A DNA stretch of 64,000 nucleotides from Henningerozyma blattae CBS 6284 (taxonomy: Eukaryota > Ascomycota > Saccharomycetes > Saccharomycetales > Saccharomycetaceae). How positions within the stretch are numbered: position 1 is the first letter of the stretch; the number at the start of each line of letters is the position of its first letter. Under the pieces are notes generated by a model. It worked only from the letters and a program-made list of their open reading frames with translations, was not told where the DNA came from and searched no databases. The DNA is taken from contig NC_020193.1 of the NCBI RefSeq assembly GCF_000315915.1, positions 496,001-560,000 on the forward strand. The letters run 5' to 3'. The position numbers and the translations under genes were made by a program. Shown here piece by piece: positions 11,056-19,232 of the stretch.

Positions 11056-12324
11056 TCATCTCCAAGCGGGGCGAGAGCTTGAAGTTGTATTTGAAGGTAA
11101 ACTTGCTGAACGTAAGTTTGCTGTAGTGGTACTTTTTTTCAAAGGTTTAGTGGGGATACGTGTTGTTGAATTTATTCGAGTATGAGTAACGGTGTGAGCC
11201 AAATTGTTCATTGTGCTACTCTTGGGGAGAGTACGAGTGGTTGAAGTAGAGGATGTACTGGGTATTCTTGAGTTGATCGTATGGGAGGGTATTCTTGAGT
11301 TGATCGAATGGGAGGAGGGTATTCCTGAGTTGATCGTATGGGAGGAGGGTATTCCTGAGTTGATCGTATGGGAGGAGGGTATTCCTGAGTTGATCGTATG
11401 GGAGGAGGGTATTCCTGAGTTAATAGTTTGTGAGGGTATTCTTGAATTGATGTTATACGAGGTGGTACTTCTTGGTAATCTTGTAGAATTTGATGAGATA
11501 GAACGAGAGGATAAATTATTAAGAGTGGAACTTCTTGACATGTGAGAGTTTGTTGTGGGAGTAGTTGTGATTGTGGATTTGGATTGTGAATAAAGTCTTT
11601 CAAAGACTGATGGAGTGGGGGGTTTCCTTTGGTTGGTGTTGTTTCGTATCTTTTGATGAGCAATGGGTGTAATTTTTTGAGTTGCAATGGGGGACGTAGG
11701 TAAGGTAGTGTCTATGGAATGTAGTAGTGAGAGTGAATCTGAAGCAGGCTTGCTATTAAATTGTTTGTCATTGGAAAGTGGAGTGGAGTGAGTTTTTTGC
11801 GTGTTTAACGAGGAAAGTAATAGTTTTGCTGATAGATACGTGTCATTAGATGAAGGCTTTTGGGCCATGGGTTGTGCAATGGGCTGTGAAATGGGTTGGG
11901 TTGGCATTTGGATTGGTTGGATGGACAATCGTTTTTTTCGAGATTGAGAATTCTTAATCTTTTCTGATTTGTCTAGATGATCTGAGGAGGATGCAGAAGG
12001 TGTTGTGAGACCGTTTGTTCTTAACCTAAGTTTTCTAATTCGTCGAGTGATCTCATTGATTTGATTGTGTTTGGCGATGGTGTCGGTGGGTTCCTCCAAT
12101 TTCAATCGTTTCACAGTGTCTGGGTTATCTATGTGATTGAGCGGAGTTCTCTTGTTTGGGGTGAAAAGTACCGAGGTATGGTTGGTGGTGTAGATGTTTG
12201 ATGAAGGGTGTAATTTAGATTTTGTTCTGGAGTTTAATTCTTGAAGGACATCGGAACCTATTCTTTTGGAAGTGGACAGGTTTGTCAATAGATCGTACTC
12301 TGGGTCTATAGTATTGTTCGCCAT
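11056..12324 (-). CDS. SHE1: Mitotic spindle protein She1 orthologue
   Basis: A 422-residue basic, Ser/Thr-rich, mostly disordered protein. It matches S. cerevisiae She1 (YBL031W, 338 residues) in scattered conserved blocks: SKRIGSDVLQELNSR near the start, EITRRIRKLRLR in the middle, SVFERLYSQSKS followed by SRSSTLNNLSSRS, and the C-terminal SRPAWR (She1 ends RPIWR). She1 binds spindle microtubules and restrains dynein-dynactin activity at astral microtubules. The unusual feature is a tandem array of about seven copies of a 10-residue unit (INSGIPSSHT and variants) near residues 290-355, which largely accounts for the extra length. The ATG at 12324 is the first in frame. The next gene in the same direction is the small 83-residue one. 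Confidence 0.9.
   Translation of the reverse strand: MANNTIDPEYDLLTNLSTSKRIGSDVLQELNSRTKSKLHPSSNIYTTNHTSVLFTPNKRTPLNHIDNPDTVKRLKLEEPTDTIAKHNQINEITRRIRKLRLRTNGLTTPSASSSDHLDKSEKIKNSQSRKKRLSIQPIQMPTQPISQPIAQPMAQKPSSNDTYLSAKLLLSSLNTQKTHSTPLSNDKQFNSKPASDSLSLLHSIDTTLPTSPIATQKITPIAHQKIRNNTNQRKPPTPSVFERLYSQSKSTITTTPTTNSHMSRSSTLNNLSSRSISSNSTRLPRSTTSYNINSRIPSQTINSGIPSSHTINSGIPSSHTINSGIPSSHTINSGIPSSHSINSRIPSHTINSRIPSTSSTSTTRTLPKSSTMNNLAHTVTHTRINSTTRIPTKPLKKSTTTANLRSASLPSNTTSSSRPAWR
11260..11460 (-). repeat. 30-base coding minisatellite inside SHE1
   Basis: Units starting GGGTATTC on the plus strand begin at 11260, 11287, 11317, 11347, 11377, 11407 and 11434. The central four units of 30 bases are almost identical; the outer ones are 27 bases or diverged. 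On the minus strand they encode INSGIPSSHT repeats. The repeat keeps the reading frame and also leaves the antisense frame open, which explains spurious open frames there. Confidence 0.95.
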
Positions 12325-12993
12325 GGCAGGATCAGCACCTTTCTCTTGAGGGTTGGAAGTATGAATGAATGAATGAATGAATGAATGAGTGCTATTTTTT
12401 TTATTTATTTATACATATTTATATTTATTTTTCAATTGTACAAGTGTATCTAGTTGATTTAATTAATTGTTTGGAAAAAACATGTGTAAACAAGAATCTG
12501 ACATCCGTGCACCGCGCTCTGGTTAGAGACATGATCGAGAATGCCTAGGGAAGAGTGGCTAGTCAGAATACGATTCGATAGCCGCTATCAAGGGGATGTG
12601 TAGTGATAATCACAATGTAGGCTGAACATGCTATAGATAGAAAATTGCGCTATCTATTTGTATGCACTGGCAGTTACAATACTGCGTCCCGATAAGGAAA
12701 TCTATCAATCGATCAACCAATCAATGCATACATATCTATTTACCAAAGATATGTTCGGAGTGAAATGAACGGCCGGACTTCCTATTTACGCAGTGACAGA
12801 ACAAGGGAGGAAATAATAAATCTGGTCAAAGATCTTAGCGAGTCTATACAATTGTTATATCTGCTATGTCTGCTATATGTGCTAAATAGTTATGTAGGGG
12901 GTGATGCGATGCAAGAAAATGCGAAATGTGATGCGAGTGGTTGTGAATCTTGAAGTGAAGTGTAAAAATGCGATAATAGGACTGATTGTTTGA
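12325..12993. other. Spacer between SHE1 and the small 83-residue gene
   Basis: Contains the SHE1 promoter and the 3' region of the next gene. An ATGA tetranucleotide tract (seven units, 12361-12388) lies just upstream of SHE1. I see no convincing gene; a 62-codon open frame at 12765-12953 has no recognisable features. Confidence 0.5.
12361..12388. repeat. ATGA microsatellite
   Basis: Seven perfect copies of ATGA, in the presumed 5' leader or promoter of SHE1, 37 bases upstream of its start codon. Confidence 0.95.
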
Positions 12994-13245
12994 CTAGTCG
13001 GTTTCCCCAGCCATGGCCAATAAGTGTTCCATGGCACGACCACGGACAGTGGCGATCACAACGTCGCTAGCCAAGACGTACGCACTAGTCTTGTCATCGC
13101 TAAAGATTGTGTTGGTAGGGGTCTTTCTGGCATTTAGGAAATCTTGGTAACCTTTAACAGTAGAAATCTCCACGGGAGCACTGTTCAAAAATGAGGCAGA
13201 TGAGTTATTAGAGGAAGGATGTTGAGAGTATAATAGAGTTGACAT
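12994..13245 (-). CDS. Small protein of unknown function, candidate YBR085C-A homologue
   Basis: An 83-residue protein starting MSTLLYSQHPSS. It has a Ser/Asn-rich N-terminus, then the ordered-looking VEISTVKGYQDFLNARKTPT, then SAYVLASDVVIATVRGRAMEHLLAMAG. Codon use and mixed composition look like a real gene. In S. cerevisiae the small uncharacterised gene YBR085C-A (85 residues) lies in the matching interval (between RPL19A/AAC3 and IST2) and has the matching orientation, so I suggest that identity from position and size; I cannot confirm it by alignment. The ATG is immediately preceded by a 13-base minisatellite, which would form the 5' leader. A perfect heat-shock element lies about 530 bases upstream, and a CCCCT stress element lies at 13381-13385. 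These hint at stress induction. Confidence 0.6.
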   Translation of the reverse strand: MSTLLYSQHPSSNNSSASFLNSAPVEISTVKGYQDFLNARKTPTNTIFSDDKTSAYVLASDVVIATVRGRAMEHLLAMAGETD

Positions 13246-13320
13246 TATTGTATTGTACTATTGTATTGTACTATTGTATTGTACTATTGTATTGTACTAT
13301 TGTATTGTACTATTGTATTG
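13246..13320. repeat. 13-base minisatellite abutting a start codon
   Basis: Five perfect copies of TATTGTATTGTAC (13246-13310) and a partial sixth. It begins directly next to the start codon of the 83-residue gene (13243-13245), so on the minus strand the leader would read as repeated GTACAATACAATA. Confidence 0.95.
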
Positions 13321-13771
13321 TTGTGTTTTGCAAGTTATAATATGATTAGAGCATTGACCAGTGCAGGTTCCCACCAATATCCCCTGTGCCATCGCCTTAT
13401 ATACTCCGTGGTGGCGTGTCGTGGCGTGACGCCGTGTCGGACCTAAATCGGAGCTTGATTGCTTTGTCATTCATCATTTGTCATTTGCCATTTGCCATTT
13501 GTAATCTACAATCTGCGGGAATTTTCTCCACGGAACAATCCGGGCCGTTCTTTTTTCTCCTGGGTCCTCCGCGGCCGTCTCTGCCGCCGCTTTCGCAGCC
13601 ACTACCGGACAATGCCGGATCCGGAAAAGCTATTGGCTTTTTGTCCTGTGAGATCACGTTTCTTGGTATGACGTAACACGGCCAGCAGCTGCTGGAAATT
13701 AGGCTTTTGCCCTTTTGGGAGGCTGCTTGGTAATATCTTCCGGCATTTTTGGCCCTGTGGTTTCCACGCTT

Positions 13772-13784
13772 TTCTAGAACATTC
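13772..13784. promoter_or_regulatory. Heat-shock element (Hsf1 site)
   Basis: TTCTAGAACATTC is three perfectly spaced, alternately oriented nTTCn/nGAAn units, the canonical Hsf1 trimer site. A further TTC lies at 13762-13764. It could serve either the 83-residue gene (upstream on the minus strand) or the YBL036C orthologue. Confidence 0.7.
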
Positions 13785-13931
13785 GCGATCTGGAGGAGTT
13801 TGGACTTGCATATGCGATTGCGATTGCGATTGTAGTGGCATACGCATTGGGGCCATTGCAATCTATTTCTATGGCCGTGCTAGCCGCCGAGGGTTAGCCG
13901 CTCACGCTAGGAATGCCATGCCAGGGCCATT

Positions 13932-13961
13932 CACGTGACCTCGGTATTGCTCTATCACGTG
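13932..13961. promoter_or_regulatory. Paired CACGTG boxes
   Basis: CACGTG at 13932-13937, within TCACGTGA (the preferred Cbf1 context), and again at 13956-13961, 24 bases apart. They lie about 190-215 bases upstream of the YBL036C-type start codon. Confidence 0.6.
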
Positions 13962-14029
13962 CAGGAGCGATGCCCGCCCGTACACCGCCGCTTTTCTTTT
14001 TTGTGTCCGAAGCCCTATATATATGTATA

Positions 14030-14069
14030 TAATAATAATAATATATACATACATATATTATTATTATTA
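14030..14069. repeat. Perfect 17-base inverted repeat (hairpin)
   Basis: Arms at 14030-14046 (TAATAATAATAATATAT) and 14053-14069 are exact reverse complements, with the 6-base loop ACATAC. It lies about 80 bases upstream of the YBL036C-type start codon and may be in its 5' leader. Confidence 0.9.
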
Positions 14070-14093
14070 CGCTGGCAAACCCCCCTACATCTC

Positions 14094-14123
14094 ACGCCTA
14101 CGCCTACGCCTACGCCTACGCCT
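14094..14123. repeat. ACGCCT hexanucleotide repeat
   Basis: Five perfect copies of ACGCCT followed by a C-rich run, ending about 25 bases before the start codon of the next gene. Confidence 0.9.
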
Positions 14124-14147
14124 ACACCCCCACCCCGCCCCCACCCC

Positions 14148-14876
14148 ATGCCTCCCCAAGCCTCCCCTGTTGCTAACCATACTGCTTGTCTTGCTGCTCT
14201 TCGTGCTGCCGCCATCGCTTGTGGCCGTGACCCTTCTACAGTCTCTCTACTACCAGTTTCCAAGTACCATCCATCAAGCGCCATCCTTGCCTTACATTCC
14301 CAAGGGATCCGTGAATTTGGTGAAAATTACGTCCAAGAATTAGAATCCAAAGCCGCTGAATTACCTTCAGATATCAATTGGCATTTCATCGGAACTCTAC
14401 AGTCCGGTAAATGTAAAGACCTTTGTCGTATTGAAAATCTCAGCGTCATAGAGACTGTCGATTCCCTATCGAAAGCCACAAAATTAAATAACCAACGTGC
14501 CAAGCATTGGCCCAATCACCCCATTACTTGTTATTTACAGGTCAACACTTCAGATGAACCACAAAAGGCAGGGATCCCCTCCTCGGACTTGAATCAATTA
14601 CAACAACTTGTGGAATTCTTCAGTAGCCCAGAATGTACTACGCTACGTCTTGCAGGGCTAATGACTATTGGTTCAAGAGCGGCTTCCACTGCTGATGGTC
14701 TAAACCCGGATTTCACAAAATTATCACAGTTGCGCAACGCGCTTAATGAGAAATACGGCCTTGATTTGCAGTTGAGTATGGGGATGAGTAATGATTATAA
14801 ACAAGCCATTGCTCAAGGTAGCAATGAAGTACGTATCGGCACTGATATTTTCGGACAACGTCCAACGTCTACATAA
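14148..14876 (+). CDS. Pyridoxal-phosphate homeostasis protein, YggS/PLPBP family
   Basis: A 242-residue protein orthologous to S. cerevisiae YBL036C (257 residues), a single-domain alanine-racemase-like PLP-binding barrel without known catalytic activity. Visible family motifs are LLPVSKYHPSS, with the PLP-binding Lys, then FGENYVQEL, WHFIGTLQSGK, QVNTSDEPQKAGI, LAGLMTIG, LSMGMSNDY and the C-terminal EVRIGTDIFGQR. Family members buffer pyridoxal phosphate and keep B6 vitamers balanced. I start at MPPQAS (14148). The frame is open further upstream to 13935, but that extension runs through the hairpin and the ACGCCT repeat and has no family similarity. It is convergent with APL3, with 30 bases between stop codons, as in S. 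cerevisiae. Confidence 0.93.
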   Translation: MPPQASPVANHTACLAALRAAAIACGRDPSTVSLLPVSKYHPSSAILALHSQGIREFGENYVQELESKAAELPSDINWHFIGTLQSGKCKDLCRIENLSVIETVDSLSKATKLNNQRAKHWPNHPITCYLQVNTSDEPQKAGIPSSDLNQLQQLVEFFSSPECTTLRLAGLMTIGSRAASTADGLNPDFTKLSQLRNALNEKYGLDLQLSMGMSNDYKQAIAQGSNEVRIGTDIFGQRPTST

Positions 14877-14906
14877 TTCCGCAATCGCCTATATACATAA
14901 ACTCGT

Positions 14907-17807
14907 CTATATAACTGTCAAAACACTATCTACAATGCTCTTGCTTAATGTTCCTCTATGCTCACTCTTGCAACTTAAATTCACATTACCGGTTTCCATA
15001 TCAAACATCAATTTAATTAGACACGAGAAATTACCATCCGTCTTGCTATGGACCACCCCAATACCAAAAACCGTGTTACTCACACTATTGTTTGTAATCA
15101 TTTGGAACCCAAACTTACCTTGCAATACACTTTGCAAATATCCAACCAATTCTTCTTGCCCTTGTGCCCCCAGCAATTGATTCAATTTCCCACTATATTG
15201 TGTTTCACTTGCATTGTAATACCCTTCTGGCGGCAGCATTTGCCATCTCCGAATAAAATCCGCAAATCCAACAACATCTTCTTCCCTTACCGGTAAGATT
15301 GTATGAACAATACCAATACCCAATTTCAATACAATATCTTCCATACCATTACAACATACTCGTAAGATAGGACTCTCCTCTATATCAAACGGTTTCCTAA
15401 TAATTATATCAAATGTTTGATTCGATCTTTCATTTTTTTGTAAACTTAATCGTGATACCCCACTATTATTACCAATCACATATTCCGGATTATCCCGGAT
15501 CTTGAACGGTATGATTTCACTACTCAACCCATTGAGTACCCCTTCCGTTTGATTGATTATCGAAATGGAAACTCCAATAGTATATTCCTCTACATTCATT
15601 CGATAGATGATCTTGATACGTGTGTTTTGATACATCACACCTTGTTTGTGAATTAACATCCTCTTAAAACTATCTTCCCATGTATTAGATAATTTTTGAT
15701 CCGTGTAATATTTTGACATCTCAATTTCGTTTGAAATTAATTCCTTGGGTGGCTCCACTTTCGTTCCCTTGTAAATGGGCATTCGACTAAACAATGTTTC
15801 AATCAACTCATAATTCCCACTCAATTTACATATTTGTATCATTTTCAAATATTCATATGATCTTGTTTGTAATTCAATATCCAAAGAATTCAATTCCAAT
15901 TGATAAAATTTAATCACCACAGACCCTATCGAATGATCAAATTTATACAATTTGATTATACTGGTCAATATTACTGCCTTGGTAACATTACTCACACTGA
16001 AATATTTCGTAGTGAACAGATTAAACAAATCTCCAATACTAATCTTCTGCTCAATCAAATCTGCAAACTCTCCAATGATAAAACAACTCAATTGGATTAT
16101 ATTTTCATTAGAATTCATCTTGTTTAAATATTCCAACAAGATTAAACTAAATTTTTTTTGTAAATGTTCATTATTTACAATGATTTGGATCAACCTTTGA
16201 ATAATCAAATCATTATTCTTATTCATCATACCACCACCACTGACACTCCCGCTAAGTAATTTCAACGATACATTCATATATAAATCTTCATCTTGATTAT
16301 ATTTTTCCATCATTTTACTAATTTTGATTGAAATATCTGATTTCAAATTTTGATCTGCTACACAATTGGCATTCAAAATATATTTCAATAATTGATTTAC
16401 AATCAATTTCATATTACTTGCATCTGTACATATATAAATTAATTCCACAATTTTCTTGATTATAGAAATATCTCGTTCCATTTTCAACACGTTAAATAAG
16501 ACATATAAATTTTTTTGCCTTAAACAATCAATCTTACCACTTGTATTCGTCAATTCAATTAAACAATCCAACGTCAAATATTTCATATTTGTACCATTAC
16601 CATTGGTATTACCACCATCATTTACCAATAACGAACATAGAGCAGTAATGGAATTTTCAATCGATTCATCTGATGGATTTAATTTCCCTGCAAATTTGAT
16701 TAATTTGAAAAGGATTATATTTTGAATTAATTTACCAAAGGGAGTTTTGAAATCTCGAGTATTTAAATCAATAGCCTTTGTGACACATATACGTAATTTA
16801 CCCAATGTTTCATCATTTAAATTATTCAATTGATTTAAATGATCCAAATTGGTCACTTTAATACTTTCATTATTAGATATTATTAATACGTTTAAAACAT
16901 TGATGATATTAGTAATCAGCCATGGGTTGGGCAATATAAATTCGCTCGGATTTGCAGTTGAACTCGACCTTTGTTTACGTATAGTTAAACAATCTAATAA
17001 TATCTTGGTTAAATGTGGGATTATTCGAAGACATTTGATTGGATCAATATTTTTACTATAATATTCAAGTACTGGTAATGCTGTTAATATAATGGAAGGA
17101 TTCCCCTCATCATTTAGTAGATTGAAAAAATGCTGAATGTTTGTTTCATTTAATATGTTATGCAATTCTCCACTGGCTAAATTAAATTTCTTGATGTTTA
17201 AACACATACAATTTATTGCCAAGCATGTCTTTTGCTTTAAACAATTGACTGTTCTTGGATTAGCAATGAATCTAAATACACACTCAATAATCGTATCATC
17301 ATTTAATAGTTGAGGATCAAAATTACTAGCAATACCAATAAATGTTAACGCTAATGAATTGAAATGTTCATTACTCGAATTTAAATCATTAATAATTGTA
17401 AATTTCATTAATTCCATTAATTTTTCTCGAATCGTTTCATATTGATATAATAATGAGATGATTAAATATCCAATAAATTTCTCTGAATATTTATTGGATT
17501 TACTTAATTGTAAAAATTGTTTTAATCCAAATTTAATATCATCTAATTTACTTGTATTTGATGTGATATATATATAAATTAACTTCGAAATGTTTTTCTT
17601 TAAATTATACCCTTGGTTATTATTACTTTTAACAGATAATGAAGTATTTGTAGAATCAAAAAAAGTTTTAATTTTAATTAATTCTGAATTGATTCGTTTA
17701 TCTTGTTCACTTTTGGATTCTTGAGAATTTCTTAAATCTGCAATGAAAAAATTTAATCCTGTCATAGAATTATTCGAACTTCCAATTCGAACATTTTGAT
17801 TTACCAT
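14907..17807 (-). CDS. APL3: AP-2 clathrin adaptor alpha subunit
   Basis: A 966-residue protein, slightly shorter than S. cerevisiae Apl3 (YBL037W, 1025 residues). The N-terminus carries the alpha-adaptin signature GLNFFIADLRNSQESKSEQ followed by KRINSELIKIKTFF. Residues up to about 600 form an all-helical adaptin trunk. A linker leads to C-terminal ear-type sequences (about 740-966), including NQTFDIIIRKPFDI and a terminal appendage region. Alpha-adaptin is a large subunit of the AP-2 complex, which binds cargo and PIP2 at the plasma membrane during endocytosis. I chose ATG 17807 (MVNQNVRIG). The frame is open 14 codons further but has no ATG there. The neighbour YBL036C is convergent, the conserved YBL036C-YBL037W arrangement. 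Confidence 0.93.
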   Translation of the reverse strand: MVNQNVRIGSSNNSMTGLNFFIADLRNSQESKSEQDKRINSELIKIKTFFDSTNTSLSVKSNNNQGYNLKKNISKLIYIYITSNTSKLDDIKFGLKQFLQLSKSNKYSEKFIGYLIISLLYQYETIREKLMELMKFTIINDLNSSNEHFNSLALTFIGIASNFDPQLLNDDTIIECVFRFIANPRTVNCLKQKTCLAINCMCLNIKKFNLASGELHNILNETNIQHFFNLLNDEGNPSIILTALPVLEYYSKNIDPIKCLRIIPHLTKILLDCLTIRKQRSSSTANPSEFILPNPWLITNIINVLNVLIISNNESIKVTNLDHLNQLNNLNDETLGKLRICVTKAIDLNTRDFKTPFGKLIQNIILFKLIKFAGKLNPSDESIENSITALCSLLVNDGGNTNGNGTNMKYLTLDCLIELTNTSGKIDCLRQKNLYVLFNVLKMERDISIIKKIVELIYICTDASNMKLIVNQLLKYILNANCVADQNLKSDISIKISKMMEKYNQDEDLYMNVSLKLLSGSVSGGGMMNKNNDLIIQRLIQIIVNNEHLQKKFSLILLEYLNKMNSNENIIQLSCFIIGEFADLIEQKISIGDLFNLFTTKYFSVSNVTKAVILTSIIKLYKFDHSIGSVVIKFYQLELNSLDIELQTRSYEYLKMIQICKLSGNYELIETLFSRMPIYKGTKVEPPKELISNEIEMSKYYTDQKLSNTWEDSFKRMLIHKQGVMYQNTRIKIIYRMNVEEYTIGVSISIINQTEGVLNGLSSEIIPFKIRDNPEYVIGNNSGVSRLSLQKNERSNQTFDIIIRKPFDIEESPILRVCCNGMEDIVLKLGIGIVHTILPVREEDVVGFADFIRRWQMLPPEGYYNASETQYSGKLNQLLGAQGQEELVGYLQSVLQGKFGFQMITNNSVSNTVFGIGVVHSKTDGNFSCLIKLMFDMETGNVNLSCKSEHRGTLSKSIVDSVLTVI

Positions 17808-18947
17808 CTTGAGGGACTGGGCTTCTTTATTAAACTGCTCACTTTGCAATACTTGGTTGCCTTTTGCCTTAAATCATGATTTAAATTTCAGATCTTCAAA
17901 ATTTAAACATATTTCATCATCACTCGGTCCAATGTAACGCGTTTGGAAAATCGCGTATGTTTCGAGCATATGAAGCATATTTGATCATACATAGTAGCAT
18001 AATCGAATACACGTAACATAATCAAAAATACGTTACATAATCTAGAATACTCGAGCATTTTCATATGCTCGAAAAAAAAATAATATTAATATTACAATCT
18101 TTAAAATATATATATACATAAACATTAAATAAACATAAAGGAATAACAAAGTATAAGTAAATACAATATATGTAAATAAAGGTATATATATATGTGTATA
18201 TATATATATATATAGATAGATAGATAGATAGATATAGCAGATAACAAACAAGTAGAATAAAAGGTAAAATAATAGTAAACTTTGAAGTGCAAAAAAAAAT
18301 AATAAATGATGTTAGTAGAAGTAGAAGAAATAATAATGAACAAACAAAAAAAAATGACTGCAATTTAAAGATAAAATACATTAATCAATTTCATTCAAAA
18401 AGAGAAGAAAAAAAAAATAAAAGATTTAATTAAACAACCATGATTGTCATATAACGAAATTGATTATAGTATCGAGAAAGTGGGAAAAAAAATTAGTTAT
18501 CTGAAATTGCGTCATTAATTCACATTATTATGAAAGGGAAAGTTGGAATTGATTTGTGAACAGGATAAATAGCATTAGTTAGTTATTTAATGAATTTAAT
18601 ATAATATAATATGATATACTTTAATATAATTTTTCTAGTTAGTTTTTTGTTTAGTTTTTTTTGGTAATTTTTTTTAAATTTTTTTTTTTAAATTTAGTCT
18701 TAACTAAAATAGAATAACTAAAATAAATAAAAGGAAATAAAATAACGAAATTAAACAAAAAAAAAAAAATTAAGAATAATAAAAGGAAAGTAGAAGTGAG
18801 ATAGAAGAGTGAAGACCGATGATTAACTTAATTAATTTTTTTTTTTCTGTTTTTGTTGAATAAGAATTTTTAAAACATTTAAAGAATAATATAATTGAAC
18901 GTTGATATTATCATTACCATGCACAATCAGCATTCACCAAAACTCAA
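17808..18947. other. AT-rich spacer between APL3 and NHP6
   Basis: 1.1 kb holding the APL3 promoter and the NHP6 3' region. It has TA dinucleotide and GATA tetranucleotide tracts (about 18181-18236), many A runs, and dispersed ATAATATAAT-type repeats near 18597-18630. No gene seen. RFC5, POL30 and IST2, which lie between RPL19A and NHP6B in S. cerevisiae, are absent. Confidence 0.5.
18183..18236. repeat. TA and GATA microsatellites
   Basis: A TA-rich dinucleotide tract interrupted by GTG, followed directly by about five GATA units. Simple-sequence DNA with no coding meaning. Confidence 0.85.
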
Positions 18948-19232
18948 TTAAGCAGCACGAGTAGCATTGTACAATTCCTTTTCAGATTCGTATCTTTTCT
19001 TATCAGCTTCAGCCTTAGTTTCGTAAGGAACTTTTTCTTCAGCAGATAAAGCCTTCCATCTTTCACCTAATATCTTACCAACTTGACCAAAGGTAACATC
19101 TGGGTTTTCTGAACGAACAATGTCTCTTGTTTCGTTGGCAAAAAACATATAAGCAGAAAGAGCTCTCTTTGGAGCATTTGGATCCTTCTTTCTTCTGGTA
19201 GATCTCTTTTTAGTTTCTCTTGGGGCAGCCAT
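18948..19232 (-). CDS. NHP6B: HMG-box chromatin protein Nhp6
   Basis: A 94-residue single HMG-box protein. A basic N-terminal tail ([20 protein letters not shown]) is followed by the box from about residue 17 to 85, with the conserved [32 protein letters not shown] and [19 protein letters not shown]. Nhp6 bends DNA without sequence specificity, works with Spt16-Pob3 (FACT), and supports Pol II and Pol III transcription, including SNR6. S. cerevisiae has two near-identical copies of 93-99 residues; position near RXT2 points to NHP6B (YBR089C-A). The 5' leader is AT-rich, with repeated ATTATA tracts at 19266-19303. Confidence 0.96.
   Translation of the reverse strand: MAAPRETKKRSTRRKKDPNAPKRALSAYMFFANETRDIVRSENPDVTFGQVGKILGERWKALSAEEKVPYETKAEADKKRYESEKELYNATRAA

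Larger units (their letters stand above)
13321..14147. promoter_or_regulatory. GC-rich divergent promoter region
   Basis: Divergent promoter between the 83-residue gene and the YBL036C orthologue, unusually GC-rich at about 13386-13990. It holds CATTTG-type direct repeats (about 13479-13501), the palindrome CCGGATCCGG near 13614-13623, a perfect heat-shock element (13772-13784), GCGATT repeats near 13813-13830, two CACGTG boxes, a hairpin and a TACGCC repeat. Open frames within it look like by-products of GC content. Confidence 0.5.

Noticed and set aside
11204..11687. Open frames of 113 (plus) and 159 (minus) codons over the SHE1 repeat.
   Set aside because: They are by-products of the 30-base in-frame repeat in SHE1.
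12765..12953. 62-codon open frame between SHE1 and the 83-residue gene.
   Set aside because: Short, no recognised similarity, composition like spacer DNA.
13386..13861. Several overlapping open frames (96, 70, 126 and 84 codons) in the GC-rich promoter.
   Set aside because: They lie on both strands in several frames at once, as expected where GC-rich DNA lacks stop codons; none has recognisable features.
13935..14147. N-terminal extension of the YBL036C orthologue.
   Set aside because: The extension encodes Tyr/Asn/Ile and Pro/Thr tracts from a hairpin and a hexanucleotide repeat; the family start is MPPQAS at 14148.
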